Assembly: GCF_000295935.2 (NCBI RefSeq)
Contig: NZ_ALWO02000040.1
Coordinates: 1 to 64,000, forward strand
Length of the DNA: 64,000 nucleotides
Direction of reading: 5' to 3'
Source of the DNA: Indibacter alkaliphilus LW1
GTDB lineage: Bacteria; Bacteroidota; Bacteroidia; Cytophagales; Cyclobacteriaceae
The notes beneath the pieces were generated by a model, which saw only the letters and a list, made by a program, of their open reading frames with translations, was not told where the DNA came from and made no database searches. This document shows, piece by piece, positions 34,228-43,963 of this stretch (the first letter of the stretch is position 1; each line of letters starts with the position of its first letter). Made by a program: the position numbers and the translations under genes.

Positions 34228-35622
34228 ATGAAAAATCTAATCAAAGCCCCATTGCTTTACATTGGGAGTATACTCCTATGCCTGGTAATAGCCTGTGAAA
34301 CTCAAAAAAACGAAGAATCAGAAAATCCATTAAAAGGTGTGAAAACGCCATATCAAAAAAATGAGCTCGTTTTTTCCTATCAAAATGAAAAAATAGCCCA
34401 TCATCTTAGAGATTCTGTTGAAAGTTATATTTATAGTAAATTTCCTAATGCAATTAAAGTTGTTTGTAATGATTGTATCAACTTAGTAGAACTATATAGA
34501 GCTGAAAACCTCGAGTACTACCTTACAGACATTCTGGAGTTCTTTACCGATGGGCACGGAGAAATAAAAACAGCTCGCCCCATTAATGTCGCCGGCACAA
34601 CCGGAGATAGTAGCTTAGCCGTGTCTTTAAATTATTTATTTAAAGTTGACCAACAAGGAAACAATACGGGTAGAAATGTTTTAAACCCTTCAAACTTAAC
34701 CTCTAGGAAAAACCTTGTTATAGCAACTTTAGATTCAGGTTTAGATACCGATTTTTTCCCAAAGGATTATTTAAAACAGGTGGAATCACTTGGAAATTGT
34801 TATTCTGAAAATTCCTTCGGCTGGAATTTTACAGGCCCTGAGTTCAATGATGATTTCCACGATGATACTGACTCCAAGCATGGAACAGTAGTTAACCTAT
34901 ATATGCTGGAGGAGTTAATTGCAGGGAAATCAGGAATTCCGGAGTTTTTGCCAATCAAAGTACTGGACAAAGACAATAATGGTTCTTTATTCTCACTACT
35001 ATGCGGATTACACTTTGCCAAAAGCCAAAAGGCTGATTTGATCAATATGAGTTTAGGGTTTTATGACAACATGAAATATCCGGATTTTCCTGGCGAGAAA
35101 CATCCAATTATGGGGCATTTAACAAGAAGTTTTTTGGATGGTCATCAAATGTTGATGGTGGCTGCTTCTGGAAATGTTGTTGAAGAAGGACAAGAAAGAA
35201 ATTTGGAAAAGAATTGGTTCTATCCAGGTGTATTAAGTAATATGGGCGAAAAAAAACCTTCAAATGTAATTACAGTAACCACCACTGGAATTGATCGTCA
35301 AAGCGTTAGCGCCAACCAAAATTATTCCAGTAAATATGTGGATGTCGCTATCCGATCCGATGCGGATTACGGCTTTAGGTTGCCATTTGTAAATACCCAA
35401 AATCATGAAGAACTAATTGCAGGGTCTTCCTTTGCCACAGCAATCATGACCGGTAAAATCGCTGTCCGATGGGATGATTCTTTCCGGAATATTAATTTTC
35501 AAAGAAGTCCGAAAACCGATTGGATAAATGAAGTTCTACCTCCAGAAGGTCCTGTAAATGTTAATCTTAGTAATCAAGTTAACCGAGGAATTTCTTATAT
35601 TAGGTTGAACAACCGGCAATAA
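34228..35622 (+). CDS. Subtilisin-like (S8) serine protease lipoprotein
   Basis: A 464-residue protein with a lipoprotein signal (lipobox LVIAC, C23), about 130 residues of unknown pro- or binding domain, then an S8 domain. The catalytic set looks intact: D169 (VIATLDSGLD), H218 (DSKHGTVVN), oxyanion N316 (AASGN) and S401 (IAGSSFATA). It lacks the I9 inhibitor domain of the subtilases at 49-53 kb. Codon use looks more A/T-rich than its neighbours. The stop is one base before the GTG start of the TPR-CHAT gene, so the two are a translationally coupled pair of proteases. Confidence 0.88.
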   Translation: MKNLIKAPLLYIGSILLCLVIACETQKNEESENPLKGVKTPYQKNELVFSYQNEKIAHHLRDSVESYIYSKFPNAIKVVCNDCINLVELYRAENLEYYLTDILEFFTDGHGEIKTARPINVAGTTGDSSLAVSLNYLFKVDQQGNNTGRNVLNPSNLTSRKNLVIATLDSGLDTDFFPKDYLKQVESLGNCYSENSFGWNFTGPEFNDDFHDDTDSKHGTVVNLYMLEELIAGKSGIPEFLPIKVLDKDNNGSLFSLLCGLHFAKSQKADLINMSLGFYDNMKYPDFPGEKHPIMGHLTRSFLDGHQMLMVAASGNVVEEGQERNLEKNWFYPGVLSNMGEKKPSNVITVTTTGIDRQSVSANQNYSSKYVDVAIRSDADYGFRLPFVNTQNHEELIAGSSFATAIMTGKIAVRWDDSFRNINFQRSPKTDWINEVLPPEGPVNVNLSNQVNRGISYIRLNNRQ

Positions 35623-35623
35623 G

Positions 35624-38380
35624 GTGAACTTTCTAAGGAGCTTATTATTTATTGTTTTTATTTTTCAATTTAAAGCAGGTTTCTCCCTGGCCCAGTCCGG
35701 GCAGGAACCTGCTTTTTGGTTAGATCAGGTCAACACAGTCAATAATGATCCAGAACTTTCTTGGTCTGAAAAACTCGATAAAGTAGAAGCAATCCGACTC
35801 CGATTTTTAGAGGATAACCAAAAAGATGGGGTTTATGCCAAAATCATCCACCGCATAGCTGATTACAAAAGAATCCTGGGCGATTTCTCAGAAGCCATCA
35901 GTCTGATGCAAGAAGCTATAGCCATCAATAAATCTGACGTTCCTCATGCTGAAGAATATTATCTTTCATATACCTTCTGTAATATAGGGATAGCTTATCA
36001 GGAATTGGGAATTCAGGAAAAAGCAGAGGCCTACTATGACAGTGCGTTCAACTTACACAAAAAATACCCTGAGGAAACTTTTTCCCCTGCCTACATTTCA
36101 TTCGACAGAAGAACCGTCTACAGCTTTAATAAGGGAGAATATCAGCGCACGGTAGACATGCTGGATTATGCATTGGGAGCCATCCATGGTTTGGAGGGTA
36201 CTATTCAGGAAACCTTGCTCAAGATAAAAAAAGGCAGAGCGCTCCTGGAACTTGGAGAAATCGAAAAAGCGGATGAAATTTTTCAAAACAGCATAGGCAT
36301 TTTTGAAAGTGAACAGGCTTCAGGGGAGTTATTGGGTTTTGCTTACAATGCATACGGCATTTACCTGGCAGCGGTGGCAAGACCCGAAGAAGCTGAGACT
36401 TATTTCTCAAAAGCCATGGACCTCTACCAAAAAATGGGGTATTTGGGAAGCGTACTAGCCTCTCTTGATGAGCTTTATTACACTTGGGCAAAAATAGATG
36501 ACCAAAAAGCCCTAACCTATCTATACCAAGCACTGGATCTCCTTGAGCCATATCCTGATTCGAGGCAAAACATGTCAACACTCAACAACATCGGGGCTAC
36601 CTATACGCGCTTGGAGCGCTATGAAGAGGCAATGGAGTATTTTCAAAAGGCCATACAGATTGCCGTAAAGGGTTTTGAACCTAAAGATCAATACCAAAAC
36701 CCCACGCTTGCACAAATCAGACAAACGGACAATTATTATGAAGTCGCCATGATTCTCAAAAGTAAGGGGGAGGCCATATCGAAGCAATCTCAAATGGAAA
36801 AGTCAGATCCTGTAATTTTGGAACATGCCCTTTTTCATTTCAGACTCAATGATCAGGTGATTGATTTGATGAGGTGGAACCAACAGACTGAGGGTTCTAA
36901 AGCATTTTGGAGGGGATATACAAAACCAATCTATGAATTGGCCATACAAGCCTGCCTGGACAAGTATGACTTTGAAGGGGCATTTTACTTTATGGAAAAA
37001 AGCAGGGCCGTGATGCTCAATGACCAGCTAAGTGAAATGGGAGCTATGAGGTTTATCAATGAAAGTGACCTATATAAGGAAAAAGAGCTCAAAACCGATG
37101 CTATAGCTTTAAAAAATGTGCTTTTAGAGAAGGAATCCGGAAGTGAAGATTTTCAGAAAGCCTCAGTGGACTGGTTTGAGGCCCAGTCTAAATATGAAAC
37201 TTTTATCAAAGAATTGGAACAGAGATACCCCAGCTACTACCAATATAAATACGATACTTCTGTCCTTTCATTGCAACAGCTTCAGGGAGAAGTGCTGGCT
37301 GGAGACCAAGCTTACTTATCCTACTTTGTGGGAGAAGAAGCCAGTTATGTTTTGTTTGTAGCTAAAGATCAAATAGGGCTTAAAAAGATTGAAGCAAAAG
37401 ATCTGGAGAAAAGAGCCGCTCAGCTTCTGGAACTGACTTCCAACAAATCCAAACTCAACAGTGATTTTGGAACATTTAAAACCATCTCGCAAAGGCTTTA
37501 CAGGGAATTGGTCCCTGAAGAAATCAAGGAATATCCTAGAGTTATGGTTTCTCCCGATGGTTTTTTCCTTCCTTTCGAATTTTTGATCACAGACTCCTCT
37601 AATGACAATTCCTTTATGTTGAAAAGTCAGGCCTTGAGTTATACTTATTCAGCAGGTTTTCTAGCCAAAAACCAAAAAGGAAATATAAAGCATTCCCTTT
37701 TTGGCCTAGCCCCGGTAAATTACAGTACTGACATTCAGCAGGCCAGTCTTCCCGGAGCAGACCTTTCACTTAAGAAGATCAGAAGCTTTTTTCCAAAAAA
37801 CAACCTACTCACTCATGAGCGTGCCACCAAACAGAACTTTCTGAATCATCTTTCTGATCATTCCATCATTCAGCTCTATTCTCACGCAGTGGCTGATGCC
37901 GATGGACAGGAGCCTCGCCTTTACTTCTTTGATACATCTATGCCACTTTCGGAATTGCAGCTTTTGGGAGGAATACCGGCACATTTGATTGTATTGGCGG
38001 CGTGTAATACCGGGGTAGGGAAATTGGTGAGAGGAGAAGGGGTGTTTTCTCTGGCAAGAGGCTTCGCTGCAGCCGGTATTCCCAGTAGCATCACCACGCT
38101 ATGGGAAGTGGAAAATCAGGCTACTTATGAACTCACAGAGTTGTTTTACAGATTTTTGAGTGATGGTCTTCCTAGCGATGTGGCCCTACAGCAAGCCAAA
38201 TTGGAGTTTTTGGAAAAATCAGAAGGCCAAAGTTTACCCTATTTCTGGGCAGGGCAGGTTCTTGCGGGCAGGTCAGATGTTTTGAAACCAGCCTCAAGTT
38301 TGGGATCATATTACATATACCTCTATATTATAATAGCGCTATTGGCAGTTGTTCTTCTTTACTATAAGAACCGACCATGA
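35624..38380 (+). CDS. TPR-CHAT protein, caspase-like, membrane-anchored
   Basis: A 918-residue protein starting with GTG one base after the subtilase stop. It has a signal peptide (about residues 1-24), TPR repeats (about 30-350, for example ERYEEAMEYFQKAIQIA), a helical region, and a CHAT protease domain (about 600-890) with catalytic H754 (YSHAVAD) and C794 (AACNTG). The CHAT landmarks GEGVFSLARGFAAAG and SSITTLWEVEN follow. A single helix at about 897-914 and a short basic tail end the protein. With a signal peptide and C-terminal anchor, the TPR and CHAT domains should face the periplasm. Substrate is unknown; the coupled subtilase lipoprotein is the obvious candidate partner. Confidence 0.88.
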   Translation: MNFLRSLLFIVFIFQFKAGFSLAQSGQEPAFWLDQVNTVNNDPELSWSEKLDKVEAIRLRFLEDNQKDGVYAKIIHRIADYKRILGDFSEAISLMQEAIAINKSDVPHAEEYYLSYTFCNIGIAYQELGIQEKAEAYYDSAFNLHKKYPEETFSPAYISFDRRTVYSFNKGEYQRTVDMLDYALGAIHGLEGTIQETLLKIKKGRALLELGEIEKADEIFQNSIGIFESEQASGELLGFAYNAYGIYLAAVARPEEAETYFSKAMDLYQKMGYLGSVLASLDELYYTWAKIDDQKALTYLYQALDLLEPYPDSRQNMSTLNNIGATYTRLERYEEAMEYFQKAIQIAVKGFEPKDQYQNPTLAQIRQTDNYYEVAMILKSKGEAISKQSQMEKSDPVILEHALFHFRLNDQVIDLMRWNQQTEGSKAFWRGYTKPIYELAIQACLDKYDFEGAFYFMEKSRAVMLNDQLSEMGAMRFINESDLYKEKELKTDAIALKNVLLEKESGSEDFQKASVDWFEAQSKYETFIKELEQRYPSYYQYKYDTSVLSLQQLQGEVLAGDQAYLSYFVGEEASYVLFVAKDQIGLKKIEAKDLEKRAAQLLELTSNKSKLNSDFGTFKTISQRLYRELVPEEIKEYPRVMVSPDGFFLPFEFLITDSSNDNSFMLKSQALSYTYSAGFLAKNQKGNIKHSLFGLAPVNYSTDIQQASLPGADLSLKKIRSFFPKNNLLTHERATKQNFLNHLSDHSIIQLYSHAVADADGQEPRLYFFDTSMPLSELQLLGGIPAHLIVLAACNTGVGKLVRGEGVFSLARGFAAAGIPSSITTLWEVENQATYELTELFYRFLSDGLPSDVALQQAKLEFLEKSEGQSLPYFWAGQVLAGRSDVLKPASSLGSYYIYLYIIIALLAVVLLYYKNRP

Positions 38381-38559
38381 AATGGTCGAACCTCTCAATA
38401 GCCACAGGTGCAACCTGGGGTTTTGGATAATTATTAACATGTGAAGAGCAACCCTGAAAGGGTTGAACTTATTAAAACTTACAAAATCATCATTCCCCAA
38501 TTCCAGAAATGTGAAACTTTATCTGTGTCAATCTGTGAATATCCGTGGTTACAAAAAAA

Positions 38560-38590
38560 GACCTTCGGGGTTTTCAAAACCCCAAAGGTC
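38560..38590. terminator. Long hairpin between convergent genes
   Basis: gaccttcggggtttt and aaaaccccaaaggtc form a 15-bp stem with one mismatch and a 1-nt loop centre, preceded by aaaaaaa. It could end the subtilase-CHAT transcript 180 bp upstream or be a dispersed palindromic repeat; a diverged copy lies at 38774-38805. Confidence 0.5.
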
Positions 38591-38773
38591 AGGTCGTCGC
38601 TCACTTTTGACACCGTAAGTACGGTACCGAAGATTCTACGATTTTTCACGCAATGATCGCAAAGAAATTCGCAATGATCGCAACGTGGGTTTTACTTTTA
38701 ATTCATGTTTACTTCGTTGCGACCGATGCGTTATCGTTGCGACCGCCGCGAGAACTATAAATCACTATTTTAA

Positions 38774-38805
38774 GACCTTCGAGCTTCGAAAAAACCCCAA
38801 AGGTC
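38774..38805. repeat. Diverged copy of the 38560 hairpin
   Basis: Shares gaccttcg at one end and aaccccaaaggtc at the other with the element at 38560-38590, but the left arm of the stem is changed. This suggests a multi-copy palindromic repeat. Confidence 0.5.
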
Positions 38806-38987
38806 ATTATACTACATGATTAGCCGCTTACTTACCAGTAGAACCTAAATAATGGAACAAACCTATGATTTCTAGCCAATCCCGATAAACCGGGACAAGT
38901 TATCAATGAATATCCAATATCTAATAGTATCTGATTGATCTAGGCACTTATTTAAATTGGCTAGTGGTGTAATTGCGGATATACATA

Positions 38988-40397
38988 TTACACAATCACC
39001 TTAGTCGTCCCCCCACCCTTCAAGGTGATTTCAACCGGTTTGTTCATTTTCCAGCTTCCGCCTGTAAAATCAGGCACATCAATGGAATTGGATCTATGGG
39101 CCACTGACCATTCGCTCAAAGGAGAAATCGCTGACCACAATGCTGCATCATACACATCCTGATCCAAAGGCAGTCCATTGCGCAGGCAATCTATCAACCT
39201 CCAGTCCATCATAAAATCCATACCTCCATGTCCACCAATCTGCTTGGCCAGTTCCCCGACCTTTCGGACAATTTCAGGCGTATATTTTTGCTCTATAGCT
39301 TTCACTTCCTCTTCTTTTAGCCAACTGTGTTCCTTTGAAATCTTTTGCACAGGGTACTTTTGTGCAAAAGCCTTTGTCCCACTGATGGCATGTAATCTGG
39401 AATAAGGCCTTGGGGAAGTGACATCATGCTGGATCATCATGGAGCGCCCCTTTTTGGTCTTGATGATGGTGGTATTCATGTTACCTCCGTACTGTTTCTC
39501 CGCAAAGGAACCAAAGAAATTATCTTCCTCCGCAAGTTCCCTTGCTTTCGCAGCCATATGGAAATCTGCACTGGAAAGCGAAGTCAGGTAATCCATCTGA
39601 TCCCCTCTATTGATATCCATGATCTGACATACCGGACCAAGCCCATGCGTAGCGTAGAGGTTCCCATCTCGGTAATTCTCCTTCAACCTCCACATATCCT
39701 GATATCCACCATCACTTTCTTTCATGAAATTAAGCCATAGCAGGTCATGAATATAGGCTCCTTCGGTATGGATGATTTCTCCAAAAAAACCATCTCTGGC
39801 CATGCTTAGGGTCATCAACTCAAAAAAGTCATAGCAGCAGTTTTCCAACATCATGCAATGCTTCTTGGTACGCTCCGAAGTTTCTACCAATTGCCAGCAT
39901 TCCTCTAAGGTCTTGGCAGCAGGCACTTCCACAGCGGCATGTTTTCCGTTTTCCATAGCATAAACAGCCATCGGGGTATGCCAATCCCAAGGTGTGACAA
40001 TGTAGATCAGGTCCAGGTCATTTCTATCCACCATTTTTTTCCAAGCATAGACCGATCCAGAATAAGACTCCGGATTGTGTTTGGTTCCTTTAAGCTTTTC
40101 CTTGATTTTGTCTACCCGCTCAGGTATCAGGTCACACAATGCTTTGATTTCCACCCCTTCGATTTTACTCAAACGGTCAACAGCTCCCGGGCCTCTTTGC
40201 CCTAGACCGATTACTCCTACCCGCACAGTCTCCAGTTTGGGAGCAGCAAAGCCACTCATATTGAAAAGTTGGTCATGTCGCTTTTGGCTCAAATTAAGTA
40301 ACTGCACAGGGGATTCTGCTTTGGAAAACTGGGGGATGGCTGATCCTACCAACCCTAGTCCTGCCAATTTGATAAAGTCTCTTCTATTATTGCTCAT
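38988..40397 (-). CDS. Gfo/Idh/MocA family protein, GH109-like
   Basis: A 469-residue NAD-dependent protein exported by a Tat-type signal (SNNRRDFIKLAGLGLVGSA). It has the Rossmann motif VRVGVIGLGQRGPGA, the EVPAAKTLEECW segment, and the GH109-typical MLENCCYDFFELMTL, HTEGAYIHDLLW and YATHGLGPVCQ. GH109 enzymes remove terminal N-acetylgalactosamine by an NAD redox mechanism. Start at 40397 gives the twin-arginine signal at the N-terminus; the longer frame from 40466 adds 23 unrelated residues. Not in an operon. Activity on GalNAc is a family inference. Confidence 0.85.
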   Translation of the reverse strand: MSNNRRDFIKLAGLGLVGSAIPQFSKAESPVQLLNLSQKRHDQLFNMSGFAAPKLETVRVGVIGLGQRGPGAVDRLSKIEGVEIKALCDLIPERVDKIKEKLKGTKHNPESYSGSVYAWKKMVDRNDLDLIYIVTPWDWHTPMAVYAMENGKHAAVEVPAAKTLEECWQLVETSERTKKHCMMLENCCYDFFELMTLSMARDGFFGEIIHTEGAYIHDLLWLNFMKESDGGYQDMWRLKENYRDGNLYATHGLGPVCQIMDINRGDQMDYLTSLSSADFHMAAKARELAEEDNFFGSFAEKQYGGNMNTTIIKTKKGRSMMIQHDVTSPRPYSRLHAISGTKAFAQKYPVQKISKEHSWLKEEEVKAIEQKYTPEIVRKVGELAKQIGGHGGMDFMMDWRLIDCLRNGLPLDQDVYDAALWSAISPLSEWSVAHRSNSIDVPDFTGGSWKMNKPVEITLKGGGTTKVIV

Positions 40398-40656
40398 GGA
40401 TGTGGGAAATAAGATTTTAGATTTGGGTCTATTGAAATATCGAATGAAGATAGAAGATAAAAACATGAGTCAAAACTTCTGCTAAATTATGGATGATAAA
40501 AGTCAAAAAAAGCTTGTTACTTGATTCATTCCTATGCAATTCTAGAAAGACAGCCCCTAATTGTAGCGCTAAGCCAGTAAAACGTTAAAAAGTAAGATAT
40601 TCCTCTTAACAAATATATTTTGTTAAATTAGAACATAAACGTGATTCCAATTATCT

Positions 40657-41020
40657 ATGAATCCTCAGAGACAAGAAGACACAATAGATAGATTAATCAA
40701 AGTTGCTGATAATCTTGAGCCAGAGATTAAGAGTTTTTTTATTAGCTATCCACATTTCCTAGAATATTTTGAAAACCTACCAGATAAAGAAATTAAAATA
40801 GAAAACCTCATTATTGGAATTAGCTTTACTTATTCATGGATGCCTACCATTTTAAAAAATATTAATATCCAGAATAAATCCGAAATACTTAGAATATTTA
40901 AATGAATTGAAATTTGCATCAAATTTCGAAATCTTCGAAAAGAAAATGATAAAGAGGGTAGGTTATTCTATAAAGCCTTTAAGGGCTTTAGAACTTGGAT
41001 TTTATCATAATCAAGTTTAA
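40657..41020 (+). pseudogene. Small hypothetical gene with a frameshift
   Basis: The first frame gives 82 residues (MNPQRQEDTIDRLIKVADNL...) and stops at 40905. From about 40885 the +1 frame continues sensibly (KYLEYLNELKFASNFEIFEK...) to a TAA at 41018-41020, just 2 bp before the next gene. One extra base near 40885 in a run such as ccgaaat would explain it. Restored, the protein would be about 120 residues. It is either a pseudogene or a sequencing error. No family was recognised; codon use is very A/T-rich, suggesting acquired DNA. Confidence 0.6.
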
Positions 41021-41022
41021 AA

Positions 41023-41307
41023 ATGAAAACCTACAAAGAACAAATTATAGATACGATTAATGAGCTCTGGGAGGCTCGGATCAAAGTTTTTGGTTTGCTT
41101 GTTTCGATGGCCATGTCCAATGACTATAAAGAGATTAATGATGCTTTTGAAATTGGGGATATTGTTAATTTTGAATATGCACACTTTGAAGGTATAACTG
41201 ATACCAACATTCGAGCTTTAATCAGTCTATCCAAACAAATGGATCAGACAATAGAGACAATGATGAATATCAATGGTATCAAAGACGAGGAGGTCAATCT
41301 TTATTAA
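41023..41307 (+). CDS. Hypothetical protein, 94 residues
   Basis: A small, mostly helical, acidic protein (YKEQIIDTINELWEARIKVF at the start, ITDTNIRALISLSKQMDQTI later). It starts 2 bp after the frameshifted gene at 40657-41020 and is surely its operon partner. A paired small-gene operon of A/T-rich DNA is compatible with a toxin-antitoxin or immunity-type module, but no known domain was recognised and no function is claimed. Confidence 0.6.
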   Translation: MKTYKEQIIDTINELWEARIKVFGLLVSMAMSNDYKEINDAFEIGDIVNFEYAHFEGITDTNIRALISLSKQMDQTIETMMNINGIKDEEVNLY

Positions 41308-41374
41308 GAAAGTAAACCACATACAATCAAAAGAATCAAACTCTTCTTTAAACTTTAAAATATCCTCCTTTTAC

Positions 41375-42241
41375 TTACTGATTGACAACTAGTACAGGAA
41401 TAGATTTATCATTGGCTATAAGCCTTTCTGCAACAGATCCGATCAGAAAATCACTGTCATTGTGGCTCCCTTTTCGGCCAATTACAATTAGGTCAACTCC
41501 TTCACCAATAGCATAATCGTAGATGGTTTTACTGATATGCTCGTCTTTCCCAAAGATCATGGTGCACTCAGGCGTCTTATCGAGTTTCTTTTTTAATTGC
41601 CTGTATCTTTCTTCAGCCTTTCTTTTGAGTTCCTGCTTGATATCTTTGGTGTCTTTGATATACGGGAAGAATTGCATGGACAATTTGATCACATGGAGCA
41701 ATTCCAAGGAAGCTTCTGCCTGTTGGGATAGTTTCAGGGAGAGTTTCACTACAGGTTCGCTGAATTTGGAAAAATCAATTGGAGCCAAAATAGCGGCTAC
41801 ACTCGGACGGGCCATTTCCGGCACAAACAAACAGGGAGTTTTGCTTAAACGAACCAATTTCGAACTCAAAATCCCTGATCCTTCGTAATAGCCTTTTTTC
41901 CCCAGCAACATCAAGTCATAACCTGAGGAATCTATAAATTTAATCAGGTCTGTTATGGATTTTTCTGTTCGTATTAGGATGTTGACATTGGCATTGTTTG
42001 GTCCAAACTGTGCTTCAACCTGTTCCATCAATTCCTCTGTTAAAACATCATTGAGACTGCGTCCCTCGGCGGCAAGTGCCTCCCTAACTCCAGCAGGTAG
42101 ATCTTCTACTTCCAACCAATGGATGATGTCAAGTTGTTTGAATTCAAATTGTGTGTCCAGTTTTTTGATGTACTTCAGCAAGAGCTCGTCCATGGAACTG
42201 AGATCTGCTAACAGTGCGATACGGTCTAATTTGTTTTCCAT
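41375..42241 (-). CDS. Tandem universal stress protein (UspA, two domains)
   Basis: A 288-residue protein with two UspA domains (about residues 1-140 and 145-288). The C-terminal domain retains the ATP-binding pattern in VIGRKGSHNDSDFLIGSVAE; the N-terminal domain is diverged (LLGKKGYYEGSGILSSKLVR). Start 42241 (MENKLDRIALLADLS) was chosen since it follows the BCCT stop by 2 bp; the longer frame begins inside the transporter gene. Coupling of a Usp gene to an osmolyte transporter recalls TeaD of Halomonas, which regulates ectoine uptake, so a regulatory role on the transporter is plausible. Confidence 0.9.
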   Translation of the reverse strand: MENKLDRIALLADLSSMDELLLKYIKKLDTQFEFKQLDIIHWLEVEDLPAGVREALAAEGRSLNDVLTEELMEQVEAQFGPNNANVNILIRTEKSITDLIKFIDSSGYDLMLLGKKGYYEGSGILSSKLVRLSKTPCLFVPEMARPSVAAILAPIDFSKFSEPVVKLSLKLSQQAEASLELLHVIKLSMQFFPYIKDTKDIKQELKRKAEERYRQLKKKLDKTPECTMIFGKDEHISKTIYDYAIGEGVDLIVIGRKGSHNDSDFLIGSVAERLIANDKSIPVLVVNQ

Positions 42242-42243
42242 CT

Positions 42244-43863
42244 TTATTTTGTTTTGTCGGAAGGATCTGATTTCTTTTCCTGATTGCGCTTTTGTACATT
42301 TTTCCAAACTACATCTGCCAATTTACTCTCGTAGTCTTTTCTACTTTTCTCTTGCTTCAACACTTCTTGCTGAGCATATTCTTGCTGCAAGCCCTTCCGA
42401 AGCGAATAAGCCATGACCAGCAAGATAAAGAGGAAAGGAAGTCCTGTGGTAATTGTTGCTGTCTGCAAAGCAGTCAAGCCACCACCTATCAACAGTACTG
42501 CGGCCACTGCTCCTTCTGCATTGGCCCAGAAAATTCTTTGAGCTACAGGCGCATCGAGCTTGCCTCCTGCGGTGATACTATCGATTACCAAAGATCCTGA
42601 ATCTGAAGAAGTGACAAAGAAAGAAGCGATCAAGATAATTCCTACAATAGAGCCTATGGTAGTAAAAGGAAATTCATTGAGAAAAACAAAAAGGGCAGTA
42701 GCTTCATCTTGAATGATATTATCTGACAACACACTCGTGCCGCTATGCAAATCCAAAAATATTGCGCTCCCTCCCATAGCACTAAGCCAGAAAAATGTCA
42801 AAAAGCTTGGGATCAATAATACTCCTGTGACAAATTCACGAACAGTCCGTCCTTTGGATACCCGGGCGATAAACATTCCTACGAATGGGGACCAAGAGAT
42901 CCACCATGCCCAGTAAAAGACTGTCCAATCCCCTTGCCAACCTTTGTCCCTGTATGCTTCTGTCCAGGTAGCCACTTCCACGATACTGCTCAGGTAGTTG
43001 CCAATATTTTGTATGGTAGAGCGGAAGATGAATATAGTCGGCCCAACAATCAAAATAAACACCAACAGCGTGGCTGCTATGCGAATATTCCATTCACTAA
43101 GTACTTTAACTCCTTTTTCAACTCCAGCTACTACTGACAGCGTGGCGATTAAGGTGATACCAGCTATCAAACCAACTTGTAGCCATACAGTATTTTCAAT
43201 ATCTGTCAAAAAAGCTATTCCAGCCCCCACTTGCTTGACTCCCAAACCTAGGGAAGTTGCCAATCCAAACAGTGTTGCCAATACAGCAAAAACATCGATC
43301 ACATCGCCAATCCAACCGTAAATTTTATCTCCAAGTATTGGATAAAATACTGAGCGGATGGTGAGTGGCAGTCCTTTGTTGAAAGCAAAAAAACCAAGAC
43401 TCAAAGCTACCAAAGCATATATTGCCCAAGCATGAAAACCCCAGTGCATAAAGGTATAATTCATTGCTTTTTCCGCAGCTTGCACGGTTCCTCCTTCACC
43501 AAATGGAGGAGACCTGTAATGGAATACCGGCTCGGCTACACCCCAAAACAACAAGCCTATCCCCATCCCCGCACTGAAAAGCATAGCAAACCATGCCGCT
43601 GTGGTGAACTCTGGCTCGGCATCTTTTCCACCTAATCGAATACTACCATATTTACTGAATGCCAGGTAAATACAGAAAATAACAAAAGCATTTACTGTAA
43701 TGATAAATATCCAGCCCGTTTTGTCGGTGATCCAGTCCTTAAACACTCCAAAAAACTCCTCCATTGGATCTCCAACGATCAGGGTCACTGAAATGAAAAG
43801 AACGATTAAGCCTATAGCTGGCCAAAAAACAGGCTTATGAATATCAAAGTATTTCTTAGACAT
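42244..43863 (-). CDS. BCCT-family betaine/choline/carnitine transporter
   Basis: A 539-residue membrane protein with about 12 helices. It carries the glycine stretch FSAGMGIGLLFWGVAEP in TM3, which fits sodium-coupled betaine carriers (GMGIG type), and the BCCT signature region around FYWAWWISWSPFVGMFIARVSKGRTVREF. A basic, glutamine-rich tail of about 60 residues follows the last helix and could sense osmotic conditions as in BetP. The next gene downstream is the UspA protein (2-bp gap) and the upstream gene is an outer-membrane porin-like protein, giving a likely uptake module for a compatible solute. Confidence 0.93.
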   Translation of the reverse strand: MSKKYFDIHKPVFWPAIGLIVLFISVTLIVGDPMEEFFGVFKDWITDKTGWIFIITVNAFVIFCIYLAFSKYGSIRLGGKDAEPEFTTAAWFAMLFSAGMGIGLLFWGVAEPVFHYRSPPFGEGGTVQAAEKAMNYTFMHWGFHAWAIYALVALSLGFFAFNKGLPLTIRSVFYPILGDKIYGWIGDVIDVFAVLATLFGLATSLGLGVKQVGAGIAFLTDIENTVWLQVGLIAGITLIATLSVVAGVEKGVKVLSEWNIRIAATLLVFILIVGPTIFIFRSTIQNIGNYLSSIVEVATWTEAYRDKGWQGDWTVFYWAWWISWSPFVGMFIARVSKGRTVREFVTGVLLIPSFLTFFWLSAMGGSAIFLDLHSGTSVLSDNIIQDEATALFVFLNEFPFTTIGSIVGIILIASFFVTSSDSGSLVIDSITAGGKLDAPVAQRIFWANAEGAVAAVLLIGGGLTALQTATITTGLPFLFILLVMAYSLRKGLQQEYAQQEVLKQEKSRKDYESKLADVVWKNVQKRNQEKKSDPSDKTK

Positions 43864-43963
43864 ATTGAATTATTTTTTCTGACTATTACGTCATGTTTTA
43901 CATTCAATTCTATGGAAGACTCTTTTGAAATCAGATTGTCAGGTTGAAAACTAACCTTTCCAG

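Larger units (their letters stand above)
38381..38987. other. Repeat-rich intergenic region, 607 bp
   Basis: No gene. It contains several simple-symmetry elements: ccacaggtgcaacctgggg at about 38402-38420, caaccctgaaagggttg at about 38449-38465, a perfect long hairpin at 38560-38590, a decayed relative at 38774-38805, and repeated motifs around cgcaatgatcgcaa and cgttgcgaccg (38650-38750). These look like dispersed Bacteroidota intergenic repeats gathered between two convergent genes. Confidence 0.7.
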
